From Daphnia carinata (Eukaryota; Arthropoda; Branchiopoda; Diplostraca; Daphniidae), in contig NC_081331.1 in NCBI RefSeq assembly GCF_022539665.2, forward strand, positions 9,331,534-9,395,533: DNA of 64,000 nucleotides, read 5' to 3'. The translations under genes were made by a program, and so were the position numbers. The notes beneath the pieces were generated by a model. The model was not told the DNA's origin, ran no database searches, and worked only from the letters and a program-made list of their open reading frames with translations. Shown piece by piece: positions 26,155 through 37,612 of the stretch. How positions within the stretch are numbered: position 1 is the first letter of the stretch; each line of letters starts with the position of its first letter.

Positions 26155-27778
26155 AGTCTTTCCAAAGCAACAAATCTCGACCAAGCTCGCGTTAAACGAC
26201 AAGATACAACGGCCGAAAGCAAAAAAAAAAAAAAAAAAGTAAAAGGGCAGAAAACCAATCTGGAGTATACCTACATACCAGATGGAACCATGGGAATACA
26301 TGTGGCTGATCAATGGGTTTAGTTTCAACATCCAACCCAATATGGCGTAGGATCGTAGTGATATATCGTAGTGTTATTCCATATTGTGACTACGTTTCTA
26401 TCTACAAATAACCTCCCGATTTGTTTATTTGTACATTTTCGCTATTTCCTACTGTGACTTCAGGTTGATTAATACATGCTTTATCGGACCAGCTACAGAA
26501 ATTTTCGTGATGTTACTGAGTTCTTTGAGATCTAAATAGAATTTATTACTTCTTGCAAAACAAAAAGAAAAAGAGGAAAAAAACTAGAAGGAATAAATCA
26601 AAAATTGCGACTGTCGACGCAAACCGTGATGGAAGTTCTAGACGGTTCTCTAGGTGGCGTTTACCAATTTTTAAGGTCAACAACTTCGAAAAAAATGAAC
26701 ACGGAATCCCTATTGAATCATAGTGCTGCAAAAAAGGAATAACTTTTCTTTATTAGTTTTCTGTCTAGCATCCTACTTTTATGTTTTCACTTCTGATTTG
26801 CAATGGATGCATTATGGTACGAAACGTAGGACAACGATGCCCTATCATCTCGGCTTATTAATTTGAAGCTTTTCATTTCTAAATCTGAAAATCAATGCAG
26901 GTATAGTTCACATGTTTAATGCCTTTATGAATTTTTATCATTATGAATAACTACCAGAAAGCTGAAAGTCCGCCTTGAGTATCAAGGAGTTGATTATCAT
27001 GCAGCCGCTATCACTGCTTCCAATAATTATACTGAAACTCCTGGCTGTAAAAATAAAAATGAAAATTTGAGAAGGAAAGAAATCTTACATGAAGGCTTCC
27101 TATGTTTTCTTCATTGGCTACAGTAAACCGCTAGTTCGCCAAAAAACTGAAAAGAAGGCATTGTTGTAAAAATTTTTTCCTTCTCTATTTTTCATTTTTA
27201 TTTTTAAAGAAATGGATAGATCTCGTCAAGAGCTATCCATTTCAGTCAATTTTTTTTAAATTTTAGCGTTTGATAGAGCCTAAATTAATTATTTATATTT
27301 TAGCCTTCATTTCAGGGGAAGAGAAAGTACAGCTAGTTTCAAAGTTTGGGACACTCGTTTGTGGGTTATTTCCAATTATTGCAAAAAATACACTTACTGG
27401 AATCTCCGCGAGCTTGTGCATTTCGTGATACCAAAAAATCTATTTAATTTTGAGTTTTAATATCCAGAATACTGAAAAAAAAACCACCAATCACCGTGGA
27501 AGCAGACAACATTTTCAAGGATTCGGCGGTAATTCGAATGTTTTTTTGTTTTTTTAAAATTTCTATTTAATACGGATTTACTTACCAGTTGTTTTAGTCA
27601 CAGTTTAACTAAAATATAAAAAAAATTTCATTGTGCAGTATTATTTCAGCTCTTTGTGTGTACATAACCTGCCCATGCTTCCAATTCCATTGTTTGTTTT
27701 ATTACAATTAATGAACTCAAATATCAACAAGTGAAATGGCAAGTTTATTCAAAAATCATCATCTGTTTCATATAACAT
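26155..27778. other. Intergenic, nothing recognised
   Basis: AT-rich, with a poly(A) run at 26220-26238 and a GATAG hairpin at 27212-27240 related to those at 9597 and 9796. Short ORFs show no family or splice context. Confidence 0.45.
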
Positions 27779-28084
27779 CTAATTTTCTAAAAAATCATGG
27801 GGAAGGTTTAATACAGATGATACACCAACGTCAAATTTCAACAAGGTTTCGCCGAGCACAAAAATGATCCTCACCATTTCTGCCTTAGCTAATGACGCCC
27901 TGCTTTCACTAAGTGGATCGTACATTATCATGTAAGATGCTATATCATCTTCTAAAGTCTCTCGAGTTTGTATTAACTCGTTGATAAAACATGCCATCTC
28001 CTTTTGAATTTGGTCAATTTCTTCTTCGATTCTAAATTTAAACATCCACGTATCGATTCGCTCGTAGTCTTTCGCGACGGACAC
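27779..28084 (-). CDS. Unrecognised helical coding fragment (probable last exon)
   Basis: Open reading of about 100 residues, from VAKDYERIDTW to the end HDFLEN. It is mostly amphipathic helix with an EEEIDQIQKEM stretch. On the - strand it is preceded by TTTTTTGTTGTTATTGTAG, a good acceptor, so the hydrophobic run before it is probably intron rather than a signal peptide. No upstream exon could be joined with confidence; the fragment at 28560-28850 is a candidate. No family recognised. Confidence 0.35.
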   Translation of the reverse strand: MSVAKDYERIDTWMFKFRIEEEIDQIQKEMACFINELIQTRETLEDDIASYMIMYDPLSESRASLAKAEMVRIIFVLGETLLKFDVGVSSVLNLPHDFLEN

Positions 28085-28559
28085 TACAATAACAACAAAA
28101 AATACTATGTTAAAACTTATCTTTCTGTTACACAAGTTATTTATGTTACCTTATTTGCTATTATGCCAGGGGAAAATTTCTGAATCAATATGATTTGCAT
28201 TTATAGGGGTTTCGGATTCCTTATTGATAAGAGTAACGAGTTTATGAATCCGTCGTTAGTAGCTTTTTTTTCTTCATTGCACTTAAGGCAATTAAAAGCT
28301 GAAGTGCTCAAATCCAATCGTCCTGGAAATGAAGAAAATAGTGTTATGGTAGGTCTGATTGTTTTCAAACAAAAATTTATTTAAACAAACCATCACTTGT
28401 TATTCAAACAATTGGTCTTGACCCGAATTTAATGCGCATTGTTCCAGATGATTGGCAGCTGTGACAGGAATTTGGCTCAAAGACAAGAACAGCAACATCT
28501 TAAAATATCAACAGATTATGAAAAACATTGTAACATTAACTTGTACCTTTTAAATACCT

Positions 28560-28850
28560 TCACAATTCCTTCTTGGCATCCAGAAACGGTGTTGGGAGAA
28601 GAATAATCATTGCACCACAGTTGAAATAAATGTGATGACGTGTCACTTGTTCAGAGTGAATAATGTAGTCGTACAAGCTCTTTTTGCAAGACTTGCAGCG
28701 CACACAAGCTGAATAACTTCTGCATATTTGGCATGTTCTAAAAGCCAACGTGTCCCTATCATGTTGTAAGGCTTTCTCTGCTATCCCAGACCTTGCGGAA
28801 TCCCATTCTTCATCGGGCAGCACATATTTTCTAACTGCTTTCTTTATGTT
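28560..28850 (-). CDS. Unrecognised Cys-rich coding fragment
   Basis: Reading with NIKKAVRKYVLPDEEW, then a Cys-rich patch CQICRSYSACVRCKSCKK (CxxC repeats, possibly metal-binding), ending KEL and a stop at 28560. A possible acceptor (ACATCTGAAG) precedes it near 28858. It lies upstream of, and on the same strand as, the 27779-28084 fragment; the two could be pieces of one decayed gene. No family recognised. Confidence 0.3.
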   Translation of the reverse strand, partial: NIKKAVRKYVLPDEEWDSARSGIAEKALQHDRDTLAFRTCQICRSYSACVRCKSCKKSLYDYIIHSEQVTRHHIYFNCGAMIILLPTPFLDAKKEL

Positions 28851-29182
28851 GATATTCTTCAGATGTTTTTAAATAACCAGTGAGATGGAAACCAACATCA
28901 TCTTCTGCAAGTGTTGCAATATTATCACTAAGATTCAATAGAAAATCACTGACTGGCTATTCAAAACAGGATGGTAGAAATGCATTAAATATTGCACGCC
29001 TAATTCGAGTACTTAAATAACGTTATATTGTATTTCTTCATTGTTATTGTGGACAGCGTCGCGATTTTCAAAGGTATCTCTCTTTTTGACATTTTTAATG
29101 TACTACTTACTAAAAGATTTCCCTTCAATTCTACAAGTTCTATTTACCTTGAGCAACCAGGTTTCTATGACTCTTACTCGAC

Positions 29183-29286
29183 TAGGGCTCGGTCCAGGTA
29201 ACGGCGGTTTTACAATCAGTTTTTGATCAGGCAAACCGAACCGCACCGGTTTGTCCTTTTTTTTTTAACCGCGGTGCCGAGCCTTA
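29183..29286. mobile_element. hAT-like MITE, 104-bp copy
   Basis: TAGGGCTCGG at 29183 and CCGAGCCTTA ending 29286. Flanks TACTCGAC (29175-29182) and GACTCGAC (29287-29294) match at 7 of 8 positions. The surrounding sequence (GGTTTCTATGACTC ... CCAACTTGG) is a copy, in reverse, of the unoccupied sequence at 11496-11540, which marks the insertion point. Confidence 0.75.
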
Positions 29287-29940
29287 GACTCGACCAACTT
29301 GGTCCAATTTCAAAATAGGTCCAAGATTACTCGCGAAATTACTACAAAAAATAGGAAAATTTAGCGGTAGTGAGCGGCAAGATAAAAGAAAGGAAGAAAT
29401 TTCAAGGAGAAGGAATTTACAGAAAAGGTAAAAAAATCTTAATAGGCTATTGCTGGGTTCGTAGCAATAACATTTGGTCTTTTATCCATCCTTTTGAAAT
29501 AATTCTTTAATCCAAAAAAAAAACAAAAAAACATGCAGGAACATCTTAGCAGCTTCCTAGGTTTGTTTCCTCAGTTCTATAAGAAAATGTTAACCTATGT
29601 CAATGTAACGATGAGGTACTATACTGATCGGTTCAGTGGCTTGATAAGAAATCAGTACATTATAATGTATAAGCTCTATAGAGCTTTCAGTAAGTAGGCT
29701 ACATAAATTCAGGAAGTATTGTTAAATTGTAACTTAACGATCATACTTCTACAGGAATATATGTGTTAATAGAAAGATTGAATAACATCGATGATGAAAC
29801 TCAATTGCTAGGCAACGTCTGGAATCCCAGGTAGTCGTGGAAATTGAAAAAACGTTATGAAAAGTGGGTTGAAGTCAGAAATCCATTGATGATGCATGGA
29901 ACGTAAAGGCTTTCAATTTCTGCAAGAATAAAATAGCGTG

Positions 29941-30830
29941 AATGGCAGACATCACGCAGGCGTTTCTACAAATCGGAATACAGGAGGAGCTCGGACAAAT
30001 TGTCCGATTCGCGTGAGTGAAGGGCCCGAGGCAGGAGCACTCAGAGACGGTGTAATACAAATGGAAGAGAGAACCGTTTGGACTCTCGAGCAGCTCGTTC
30101 ATATTCGGGGCAGTCATACCGAAATGCTTGGATGAGCACGAACATGATTTCCTGGAGTTGGTCGAAAAGTTGCGGACGTAGTGTTATGTGGACGACTGGT
30201 TGTGGGGGGGGGGGGGTGGCAAACACTGTCCGTCAAGCGGTCGAACGCATTACGCAAACCCAAAATCGGTTTGAGACAGCGAAGATGGAATTGAGGAAAA
30301 GGACGACGAATAGTGGGGAACTGAGAGAACGATTGCAGACGTTACAGTTCCAGAGCCAAGAGATAACGATGGGAGAGAGCGCGGAGAAAGTTGTGAAAGC
30401 GCTGGGAGTAACTTGGGATTCGGAGACGGACACATTCAGGTTTGGGCCGCAGAACATACTAGAAGAGGCTGAGGAAATGAGTAAGAGGGCGACGCAGAGA
30501 AATTTGTTCAGTCTAGCGCTGAAAGTGTTAAACCTACTAGGGTTGGTGTACCCAGTGACAGTGACAGCGAAGATTATTATGCAGAAGATCTGGATAGAGA
30601 AGGCCGGATGGGACGAGCCCGTATCGGCAAACATAATGCCGCATTGCAAGACGTTCATAAGAGGCTTATCGGACCTGTCGGAAACAAAGCTGGGAAAATG
30701 GATCGGTGAACGCCGACATAAGTTGCATTTATTTTGCGACGGAAGTGATGATGCGTACAGCGTAGCGGCATACGTGGAGAACGGGGGGAGGCGAGACTAC
30801 TGTGCAGTAAGACGAGAATAGCACCGGATC
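29941..30830 (+). mobile_element. BEL/Pao-type retrotransposon fragment (reverse transcriptase to RNase H)
   Basis: The + strand encodes ADITQAFLQIGI (RT), then the catalytic motif YVDD at 30185-30196 followed by a run of ten or more G. Next come the BEL-typical segments ALGVTWDSETDTF and NLLGLVYPVTVTAKI, and an RNase H-like LHLFCDGSDDAY. Frame changes and a stop show it is dead. It sits in an apparent intron of the 29533 gene. Confidence 0.8.
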
Positions 30831-31349
30831 CAAAAAAATTAGTGTCAACTCCCAGGCTGGAGTTGCTGAATGACTTATTAGCAGCCGGACTTGGGGGAAT
30901 ACATTGAAGGAACCCTTGGATGGTCGTTCGACAACACCCTGTGAATGAAAGGCGAATCCGGTCGATGGAAAAAGTTCATCCACAACCGGTTAATGGTATG
31001 ACTTCAATTTCCAACGTTATCAACCTCTGTAGCATCCATCTTTTTCTCGTCGTAATGCAACTTGGTGCAAGTAGGTTCTTGTATCATTACTTGATAAAAG
31101 AGGAAGGGCGAACTTTGGTGCCATCGCCAGTTACTTCAATCTAATGTCCCCCAGTATATCCCTACTTCCCATCTTCATTCGTTTCCTGGGTCTCTTTACA
31201 GAATAAACGAAATGCGAAAACTTATGCCGCAGACTAAGGGGGTCGAAGATGTAGTGGACATGACATTCAAAAGGGTATCCCTCGACGCAAAGAACAGTGT
31301 GCAGCAGTTGCTCGCCTAATTCTTTTGATGTGGTTCCAATTTTGTCGTG

Positions 31350-31380
31350 ATCCACTTCGTGTCAACAGCACGAAGTGGAT
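31350..31380. repeat. Perfect 12-bp-stem hairpin
   Basis: ATCCACTTCGTG, loop TCAACAG, CACGAAGTGGAT. The loop ends in CAG and the second stem begins the resumed reading HEVDL of the decayed gene, so the hairpin overlaps a possible splice acceptor. Confidence 0.8.
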
Positions 31381-31526
31381 TTGACCTACGTTCTCAATCA
31401 ATTAGGTCTACCTGATATACCAAAGGAAGTTCAAGAGAAAATGAATGAGTTTCACTGCCCTGCAATAGTTACTTACCGCCAGTTACGTGATGTAATAGAT
31501 GACGCGAAATGCACTATGTCAGAAAA

Positions 31527-32460
31527 TCTGACGTCCGACTCGCAGTCAGGGCATCGGGCTGGGCCTTGGAGAGAGCATACGGGTACAAACCCGTGGGACG
31601 GGGACATAGAAACCCTAGGCCGAGAAATCCAGCCAAATCCCGCGACATAAATAACCCTACCGTTCAACGGACTAAGAGTAAGCGTGGCCGGAGAGATGGA
31701 CATTTGCGCCGTTTATTGAAACCGGGGAACCCGGGATATGATATCCAAATATGTTGACGTACTTTCCATCTATGTAGAACGGTCTCTAGCGAGAGAGGAC
31801 CGAATCATACATCAAGAACCAACGGGAGAAAGAGGGATCGCAGCCGCCCGCGAAATCCTCCAAGTACCGGGGTAGGGAAGATTAGAATATCACAAGAAGG
31901 GGCAATCCCGCGGTTAGAAGAAAGAAGAACAAGCGGCGACCTCTGGACCAACGTTGAAATTAATGTCCATTCAATTTGATTTATTTTTCATCGGTGGGTT
32001 TTTGTAGGGGTATAAAGAAGGGCCGATTAGGCCCAAGCAATCAACTCACATTTTTACACCGATCCAGTCTACTCGTCTTCTATGGTAACTGCTCTTTAAA
32101 CATTTACTTTTGCCTGTTGAGTTGCGCCGCCCCCTTGCCTGCTTCCCGCCGCCTTACCTGCTGCTTGCCGTCGTACGCCGTCTGCTGCTGCCCGACACCA
32201 GTCACCGCCAGTCGCCACCTGCCAACGCTCGACACCGCCACTTGCTCCATCGTCGTCTCACCGCCTGGCTCTCAACTATAATATAAAGAGTAAGTACTTG
32301 TCAATTATTTCATTTCTAATTCTGATTATTCTTAGGTAAAGACTTTTTTGGGTACCGTTGTGTGTCCGGCCCATAAAGCCCGCCAACTCCACGATAGATT
32401 CCCCTATACGGGACTGATATCGCTTCTAGTCGGCAACTCTCAGACGAGAAGCCGCCCAAA
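31527..32460 (+). mobile_element. Probable BEL element 3' end with LTR remnant
   Basis: The stretch about 31750-32040 resembles 36830-37000 in order: GACTGC/GACGTAC...CTATGTAG, GGTCTCTA, GAGGACCGAATCATA, AATCCCGCGGTT-GAAGAAAGA. That suggests two diverged LTRs of one family. Promoter-like GGTATAAAGAAGGGCC lies near 32008. LTR borders and target duplication were not resolved. Confidence 0.45.
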
Positions 32461-32467
32461 CATACGC

Positions 32468-32825
32468 TGGTCCACTTGCCCGGACTAGGCCCTCAATTCC
32501 TCCTGCAAACACTTACAACTACTGAGTCGGCAGCCTCCGACGGTTGAAGAATTTCCACACACTCCCCTTTTCAATACTGTGCAAGACGCTAAAAAGTTTG
32601 AAGATACCATTTGTAATCCTGGTACAGCTGTAAACAGTGTAAAACAGTGGTCCACTTGCCCGGACTAGGCCCTCAATTCCTCCTGCAAACACTTACAACT
32701 ACTGAGTCGGCAGCCTCCGACGGTTGAAGAATTTCCACACACTCCCCTTTTCAATACTGTGCAAGACGCTAAAAAGTTTGAAGATACCATTTGTAACCCT
32801 GGTACAGCTGTAAAACAGTGGTGGA
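32468..32825. repeat. Two-copy tandem duplication, 180-bp period
   Basis: TGGTCCACTTGCCCGGACTA begins at 32468 and again at 32648. The copies are almost identical throughout, so the duplication is recent. The copies span the junction between retroelement and gene-like sequence. Confidence 0.9.
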
Positions 32826-33423
32826 ATATTCCAAATAAGAACTTGTTCCAGAACAGCTGGTTTCGTTTGTAATTGGGTTCCTCACACGTTTTTTTGGATA
32901 ACCGTTTAAGGGTACTATAGTAAATCGTTTAACTATTACGTGCCGTCCACCAATTGGATATCTTACTTTCTCTTTTACGTCATTTTTTACGTCTTTGACG
33001 TCAATTGGCATTGGTTTGATTACTCTGGTTTTGAAATAAAAGAAGAAATTGCCTGAGTTTCACGGCACTGCAATAGATACATACCATCGGCTACTTGAAG
33101 TAATAGATGAAGCGAAAAGCATTTCCTTTTCCAATACCGAGGAATACGCTAAAAGGTTTGAAGATACCATTTTTAACCTGAGAAACAGCTATGAAACAGC
33201 GTGGGAATATTCAAAACAAAGACTTTTTCCAGAACATCTAGTTTCGGTTGGTACTTGGGTTCTCCACACCTTTCTTTGGATAACCGTTTTGGGCATTATA
33301 TTGAACCTTTTAACTGTTACGTTCCGTCCCCCAATTAGATATCTTATTTTCTGTTTTAAGTCATTTTCCACGCCTATGACATCAATTCGCATTGGTTTGA
33401 TTACTCTGGCTTTGACATAAAAC

Positions 33424-35090
33424 AATCTTTCCAGGAAAAAAATTTGAAATAATTCTAAAAATTTCTTTCCGGCGTTATATTAAATTAATCCGTTTATACA
33501 ACTTACCGTGTACCAAAGATCCAAAGCAATGCTCTTTCTTTAACAAGCGTTCCCTTTAATCAGTAATAACGTATGGAAGTGGGAAGTCGAAGTGATACGG
33601 TCTGAAGATTTTTCGCCGTCGTCTTCTTTACTCCCTACATTTTGACCGTTATGGGCGACGTCGAGACGAATCGAGTATCAAGCTGCTCAAAACGCTATTT
33701 TGATGACTCGAACGTCTCGTTAGTGTGTTGTAGAGGTTGTTCTGTTTTTAGAAGATCGCCTGTATTTTGTACATGAACGGGTTAAATTTTGATAATGGCG
33801 ATGGAGATAGAGACAAAAAAATGGAGGCTTTTTAAAGACCCAAAACAAAAGCGTTACAAATTCGTTGCCAATACGGCCGACCAATACGGCCGGCCTCTAG
33901 ATGTTACTATATGTAACATGCAGCACGTATGTTGCTGATACCCATATGATACTTTTGAAAAAGCTGGTTGTCGACAGCCCTTTGAGGAGGAAAGCAGGGA
34001 AAGCACAGTGTTTTCACTACACCTAGATCTTCCATCATCATCATACGTGTCACTTCACGGTGGCGCACTAGCCACATCATATTATCAGTTTCCATTAGGT
34101 TTCAATCTGCATTAACAAAATGATTTTGGTATTTGGTCCAAATTTTTTGTATTTGTTTACTTCCACATAAATGTTTAATAAAAGGTTGTATGACTAAACA
34201 GCAACATGTTCTTTTAAAACCTAGTCAGACAAATTAACCTGATAATGATTATTCTTAGCTGACATAGCTTATCCACAATAGCAACAAGTAGCAGATCACA
34301 ACATGGAGCAATTAATCGGTAAGAGACAGTAAAATGTGGAAGTTATAGTTAGGGAACCAATGTTAGCTAAACTATCTGTTTTAATTCCAGGTTACTCACC
34401 ATACAACACTAAACTAAGTTGGAATTAAACACATTTTCTCTTCTACCCAGAAAAGGAGAAACAATTTTACTAAGAAATTTCCGTGTAATCTGGAGTAGTA
34501 GCGACGAGGTATACTGTTCTATTTGGAAAAGCTGCGTTGTTTCCATTGCCCGCTTGGTGGCCCATGTTAACCATTGGCGGATTCCTCTGCCAGTATTCAT
34601 CCGTTATAATTGTTATAGATATTGTTCACTACTTTTTAAAAGTTAATCGAATGTACACAATGAACAAGAGATTTATGAATGTGATGGTTAAATTTTATCA
34701 ATCATGTAGAACATACTTGAAGTTAATGTGTTACGAGGGGTAATATGAACGGGTCACACCGACTTCCCGACACATTTAAACGAAACGTAAAGATTAAGTA
34801 AATTGAGCTAATATCAGAAAAACCAGTTCTGACAGCAGAGAGGCTCCATACTACATCAGAAGCTCATTCACTTGCAAATTGCTGAGGCAAACAGCTAGAG
34901 CAAGAACCAGAGATAAATTGCGGGACCACGCAAAAATCTGAAAAGTTTAAAACCAAAATTTCAAAGAATTTCAGCAAAATCCACTATGGCTAAATATCGG
35001 ACTCACCTTCTCCCGATTCCTCCATTTCGCGACCAGCAATTAGGCCCCCCATGATGGAGGACATTCCCAGGTATAGTGTGAAGATTTGGG
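33424..35090. other. Mostly unassigned; one tiny spliced ORF possible
   Basis: ATGGAGCAATTAATCG at 34303 with donor GTAAGA and, after a TTTTAATTCCAG acceptor (ending 34390), GTTACTCACC... would encode a 17-residue product. This may be a truncated first exon or chance. The ORFs at 33907-34095 and 34419-34646 have no recognised content. Confidence 0.3.
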
Positions 35091-36465
35091 CAAAAAGTGG
35101 TTGAAATTAGAGAGAAAAAAGTACTGGAGGTAATAAGACATTGTTCGGTGATACAGAACCCTGCAGTCATAGTATCGAGAGGGCCGTCAATGAATCAACT
35201 CAACAGCAAGAAGTACCGGTTGTCAGGACCGGTTTGGCTGGACAATGAAGGAAGCTGGCCGGAGAATCCGGCGCAGGCAGACAGAAGCTGCACGACAGAG
35301 ATAGTAAAAAAAGAAGAAGCAAGAGACTTTACCCGTACAGTTTCACGGTGCAGAGAGAGTTGCACGAGAACTACAGTGCGTTGCAGACGATCGTAAGAGT
35401 ATGCGCGACAGTCAGAAGGAAAGCGGGCAGATTTTAAGTGCACACGAGCACCGAGACACCAGAAGCCGAGATATCGGATGAAATAAGCAAAGAGAAATTC
35501 AACATACTGTCGGTAGACGAGATAGGAGAAACTGAACTGGACATATGTAGGCGAATGCAGCAAGAGGCGTTCCCAGAAGTGGTAACAGCCGTGAAAGAAA
35601 ACAAGACGTGGAGAAATGAGAAATTCAGAAACCTGGGGTTAATATGGGATAAAAGGAACTGACTAATCAGATGCAAGGGCCGCCAGGAGAGTTGGCTGAA
35701 GCTCAACGACAAGGGAGGTGGTAATATTGATGCCAGAAAACCACTATTTGACGGATTAATTGATCTAGCAGACGCATGAGCAACTGAAACACAGGGGGTG
35801 AGCACGACAATGGTGGAGATAAGCAGAACGTTCTGGATACCAAGCATGCAAACGATAAAGAGAGAGCTGAAACGATGCACGAAGTGCCAGAGGTTGGAGA
35901 TAGCGAACCCGGCTAATGTCACAAGGATGGATTTCGCGGGACCTTTCCAGATAAATACCGCGGCAACGAGACAGTGTACCAAGGCGTACATTTACTTGTT
36001 TACGTGCGCGGTGACAAGAGCGGTTCAATTAGAAGTGACCACGAATTTAGAGACAGCGACTTTTATTTAGCACTGAGAAGTTTCTTCCAAGGAGGGGGGG
36101 TACCGAAGGCCATGTACTCCGATAATGCAGCGGCGCTTACACAAGCCGCGAGGGACCTGAGAGCGGCCTATAAGAGCGAGAGGGCGTACAACACACTCGC
36201 GGAGTTATACGTCAAATGGAGGTTCTCTCCAAGCTTTTCCCCATGATAGGGTGAATTCTGGGCGATGATGGTTCAAGCAGTAAAGAGACTGCTGTACAAA
36301 ACCTACGGCAACGCTTGTTTAGAGTACGACCTATTTCAAACGGTGTTGGCCAAGATAAAAGATTCTATAAATACAATGCCATTAACGTACGTAGCGGAGG
36401 ACGACAATGAGCCCCTGACACCGAAACAACTGGTTTGGGGGTACAGAGTCAGAGACACCCTATAG
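35090..36465 (+). mobile_element. BEL/Pao-type retrotransposon fragment (integrase region)
   Basis: Reading in several frames: NPAVIVSRGPSMNQL and SGPVWLDNEGSWPENPAQA (the pre-integrase SRG...GPxWL signature), then the integrase core. The core has TFWIPSMQTIKRELKRCTKCQR (zinc-binding part), DFAGPFQINTA, YLFTCAVTRAVQLEV and FFQGGGVPKAMYSDN. Last comes the C-terminal DNEPLTPKQLVWGYRVRD. Stops and frameshifts show it is defective. It is on the same strand as the RT fragment at 29941 and could be the same family. Confidence 0.85.
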
Positions 36466-37160
36466 ACGAGGAAGAAAGGGAGTAATCGGACAAAATATTT
36501 TTGACAAAGAGAGAGAGGACGAGAAGGAACCTGCGGCAGTCCAATGGGGGAATGTCGGAAATTCCGACGTCCGAACCTGTCATGGGGGACGGTGTTGGTA
36601 AAAGAAGAGCAAGCGGGAAGGCGACAGAAGCAGCGGCATTCGGAACCTACGAGACGGTAGCCGTGGGAAGTCCATCACCAAGCGGGAACTAGTCCGGAGT
36701 TCCCAGTAATTGACTGAGACAGGCCAATAGACGGCATAGACTAAAAACAGCCGAAACTAACAGGATAAGGCCGGGAATAAATTGATCAGAAGGCCGGTAG
36801 CCCGGGAAATATTATTGAAATTTGCTGACTGCTTTTACCTATATGTAGGGCGGTCTCTAAAGCTGAGAAGGAGAACCGAATAATAGGAACCATCGAGATT
36901 GGAGCCAGTTTTAGCCCAGAGAGAGACGAGTAGTCAGGAGTTGGTCAGGGGGAAATGGAGGTTGGAGGGGAAGGAGAATCCCGCGGTTGGAAGAAAGAGG
37001 AGCACTGACGCCACCTGTTCTACCGTTTAAGTTTATGTTCAGTGTATTGCATGAATTCGTCAACGATGTTTTGTTTGCATGAATATATAAAGCCTGGTTA
37101 ATTATTATATTATTACAATAGGCCCAGTAATACAAACACAATTTTTCATTTATTTTTCGC
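36466..37160 (+). mobile_element. BEL 3' region and LTR-like sequence
   Basis: About 36830-37150 parallels 31750-32050 (see that entry) and has AATATATAAAGCC (37084) as a possible LTR promoter. Borders not resolved. A hydrophilic tail follows the integrase to about 36690. Confidence 0.45.
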
Positions 37161-37301
37161 TGAGTCAGCAGTCTGAATACATCTTGAAGATGATTTCTTG
37201 AACAAATACGTCCGTAACAAATACAATTCAAGAAAGGTGTTTCCGAAAACAATTCAACAGTTTATTTCCATTTCTTTTGCATCTGATGAAGTCTTGCTCA
37301 A

Positions 37302-37549
37302 ATGCCGACCGCTGCTGCTCAGATGCAGGTGGTCAACCACTTGGATTTTGCCTTTGCTTCAAGCAGCGATTTGCACGCCAAATTGATCAAAGAAATTCCA
37401 GAAATGACCACTAGCTTCGAAAACCCTTTCACGACATTGAACAACTTTTCCACTTGGAAGGTTACATGTCCGTCGGAAACAACAAGTACCATAAAACCAT
37501 GAAGAAGGGGGAAAAACTTACCAGTACCAACCAATTGGATGTGTCATAA
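37302..37549 (+). pseudogene. Unrecognised gene remnant with one frameshift
   Basis: The first frame reads MPTAAAQMQVVNHLDFAFAS and IPEMTTSFENPFTTLNN. The other frame then reads LEGYMSVGNNKYHKTMKKGE and a stop at 37547-37549. A single-base change near 37445 separates the two. There is no intron signal between them, which suggests a processed or decayed copy of a conserved small protein. I could not name the parent family. Confidence 0.35.
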
Positions 37550-37612
37550 GGAAAGTAATTAAAATACATTTCAATAAGAAACAGAAGAAACCACCAGCAA
37601 ATCTTCATCAGT

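Larger units (their letters stand above)
29533..33423 (+). pseudogene. Decayed membrane-protein-like gene, interrupted and partly duplicated
   Basis: Exons that join in phase: 29533-29689 (starts MQEHLSSFLGLFPQFYKK), 29755-29830 (ends NVWNPR), and 31202 onwards (INEMRKLMPQTKGVED), with good GT-AG signals. The large intron 29831-31201 contains a BEL reverse-transcriptase fragment. The exon from 31202 meets a stop at 31317 unless a further intron (31275-31368) is used, after which reading resumes as HEVDLTYVLNQLGLPD. At about 31527 the gene is cut by retroelement sequence. Its continuation reappears with a stop near 32555-33015, and again more intact at 33050-33423. That last copy ends in a hydrophobic segment VGTWVLHTFLWITVLGIILN, a probable membrane span. 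Family not recognised. Either a pseudogene or a gene still spliced around its inserts. Confidence 0.5.

Noticed and set aside
28085-28135. Signal peptide at the start of the 27779-28135 ORF
   Set aside because: The hydrophobic run is a pyrimidine-rich tract followed by TTGTAG, so it is more likely intron and acceptor.
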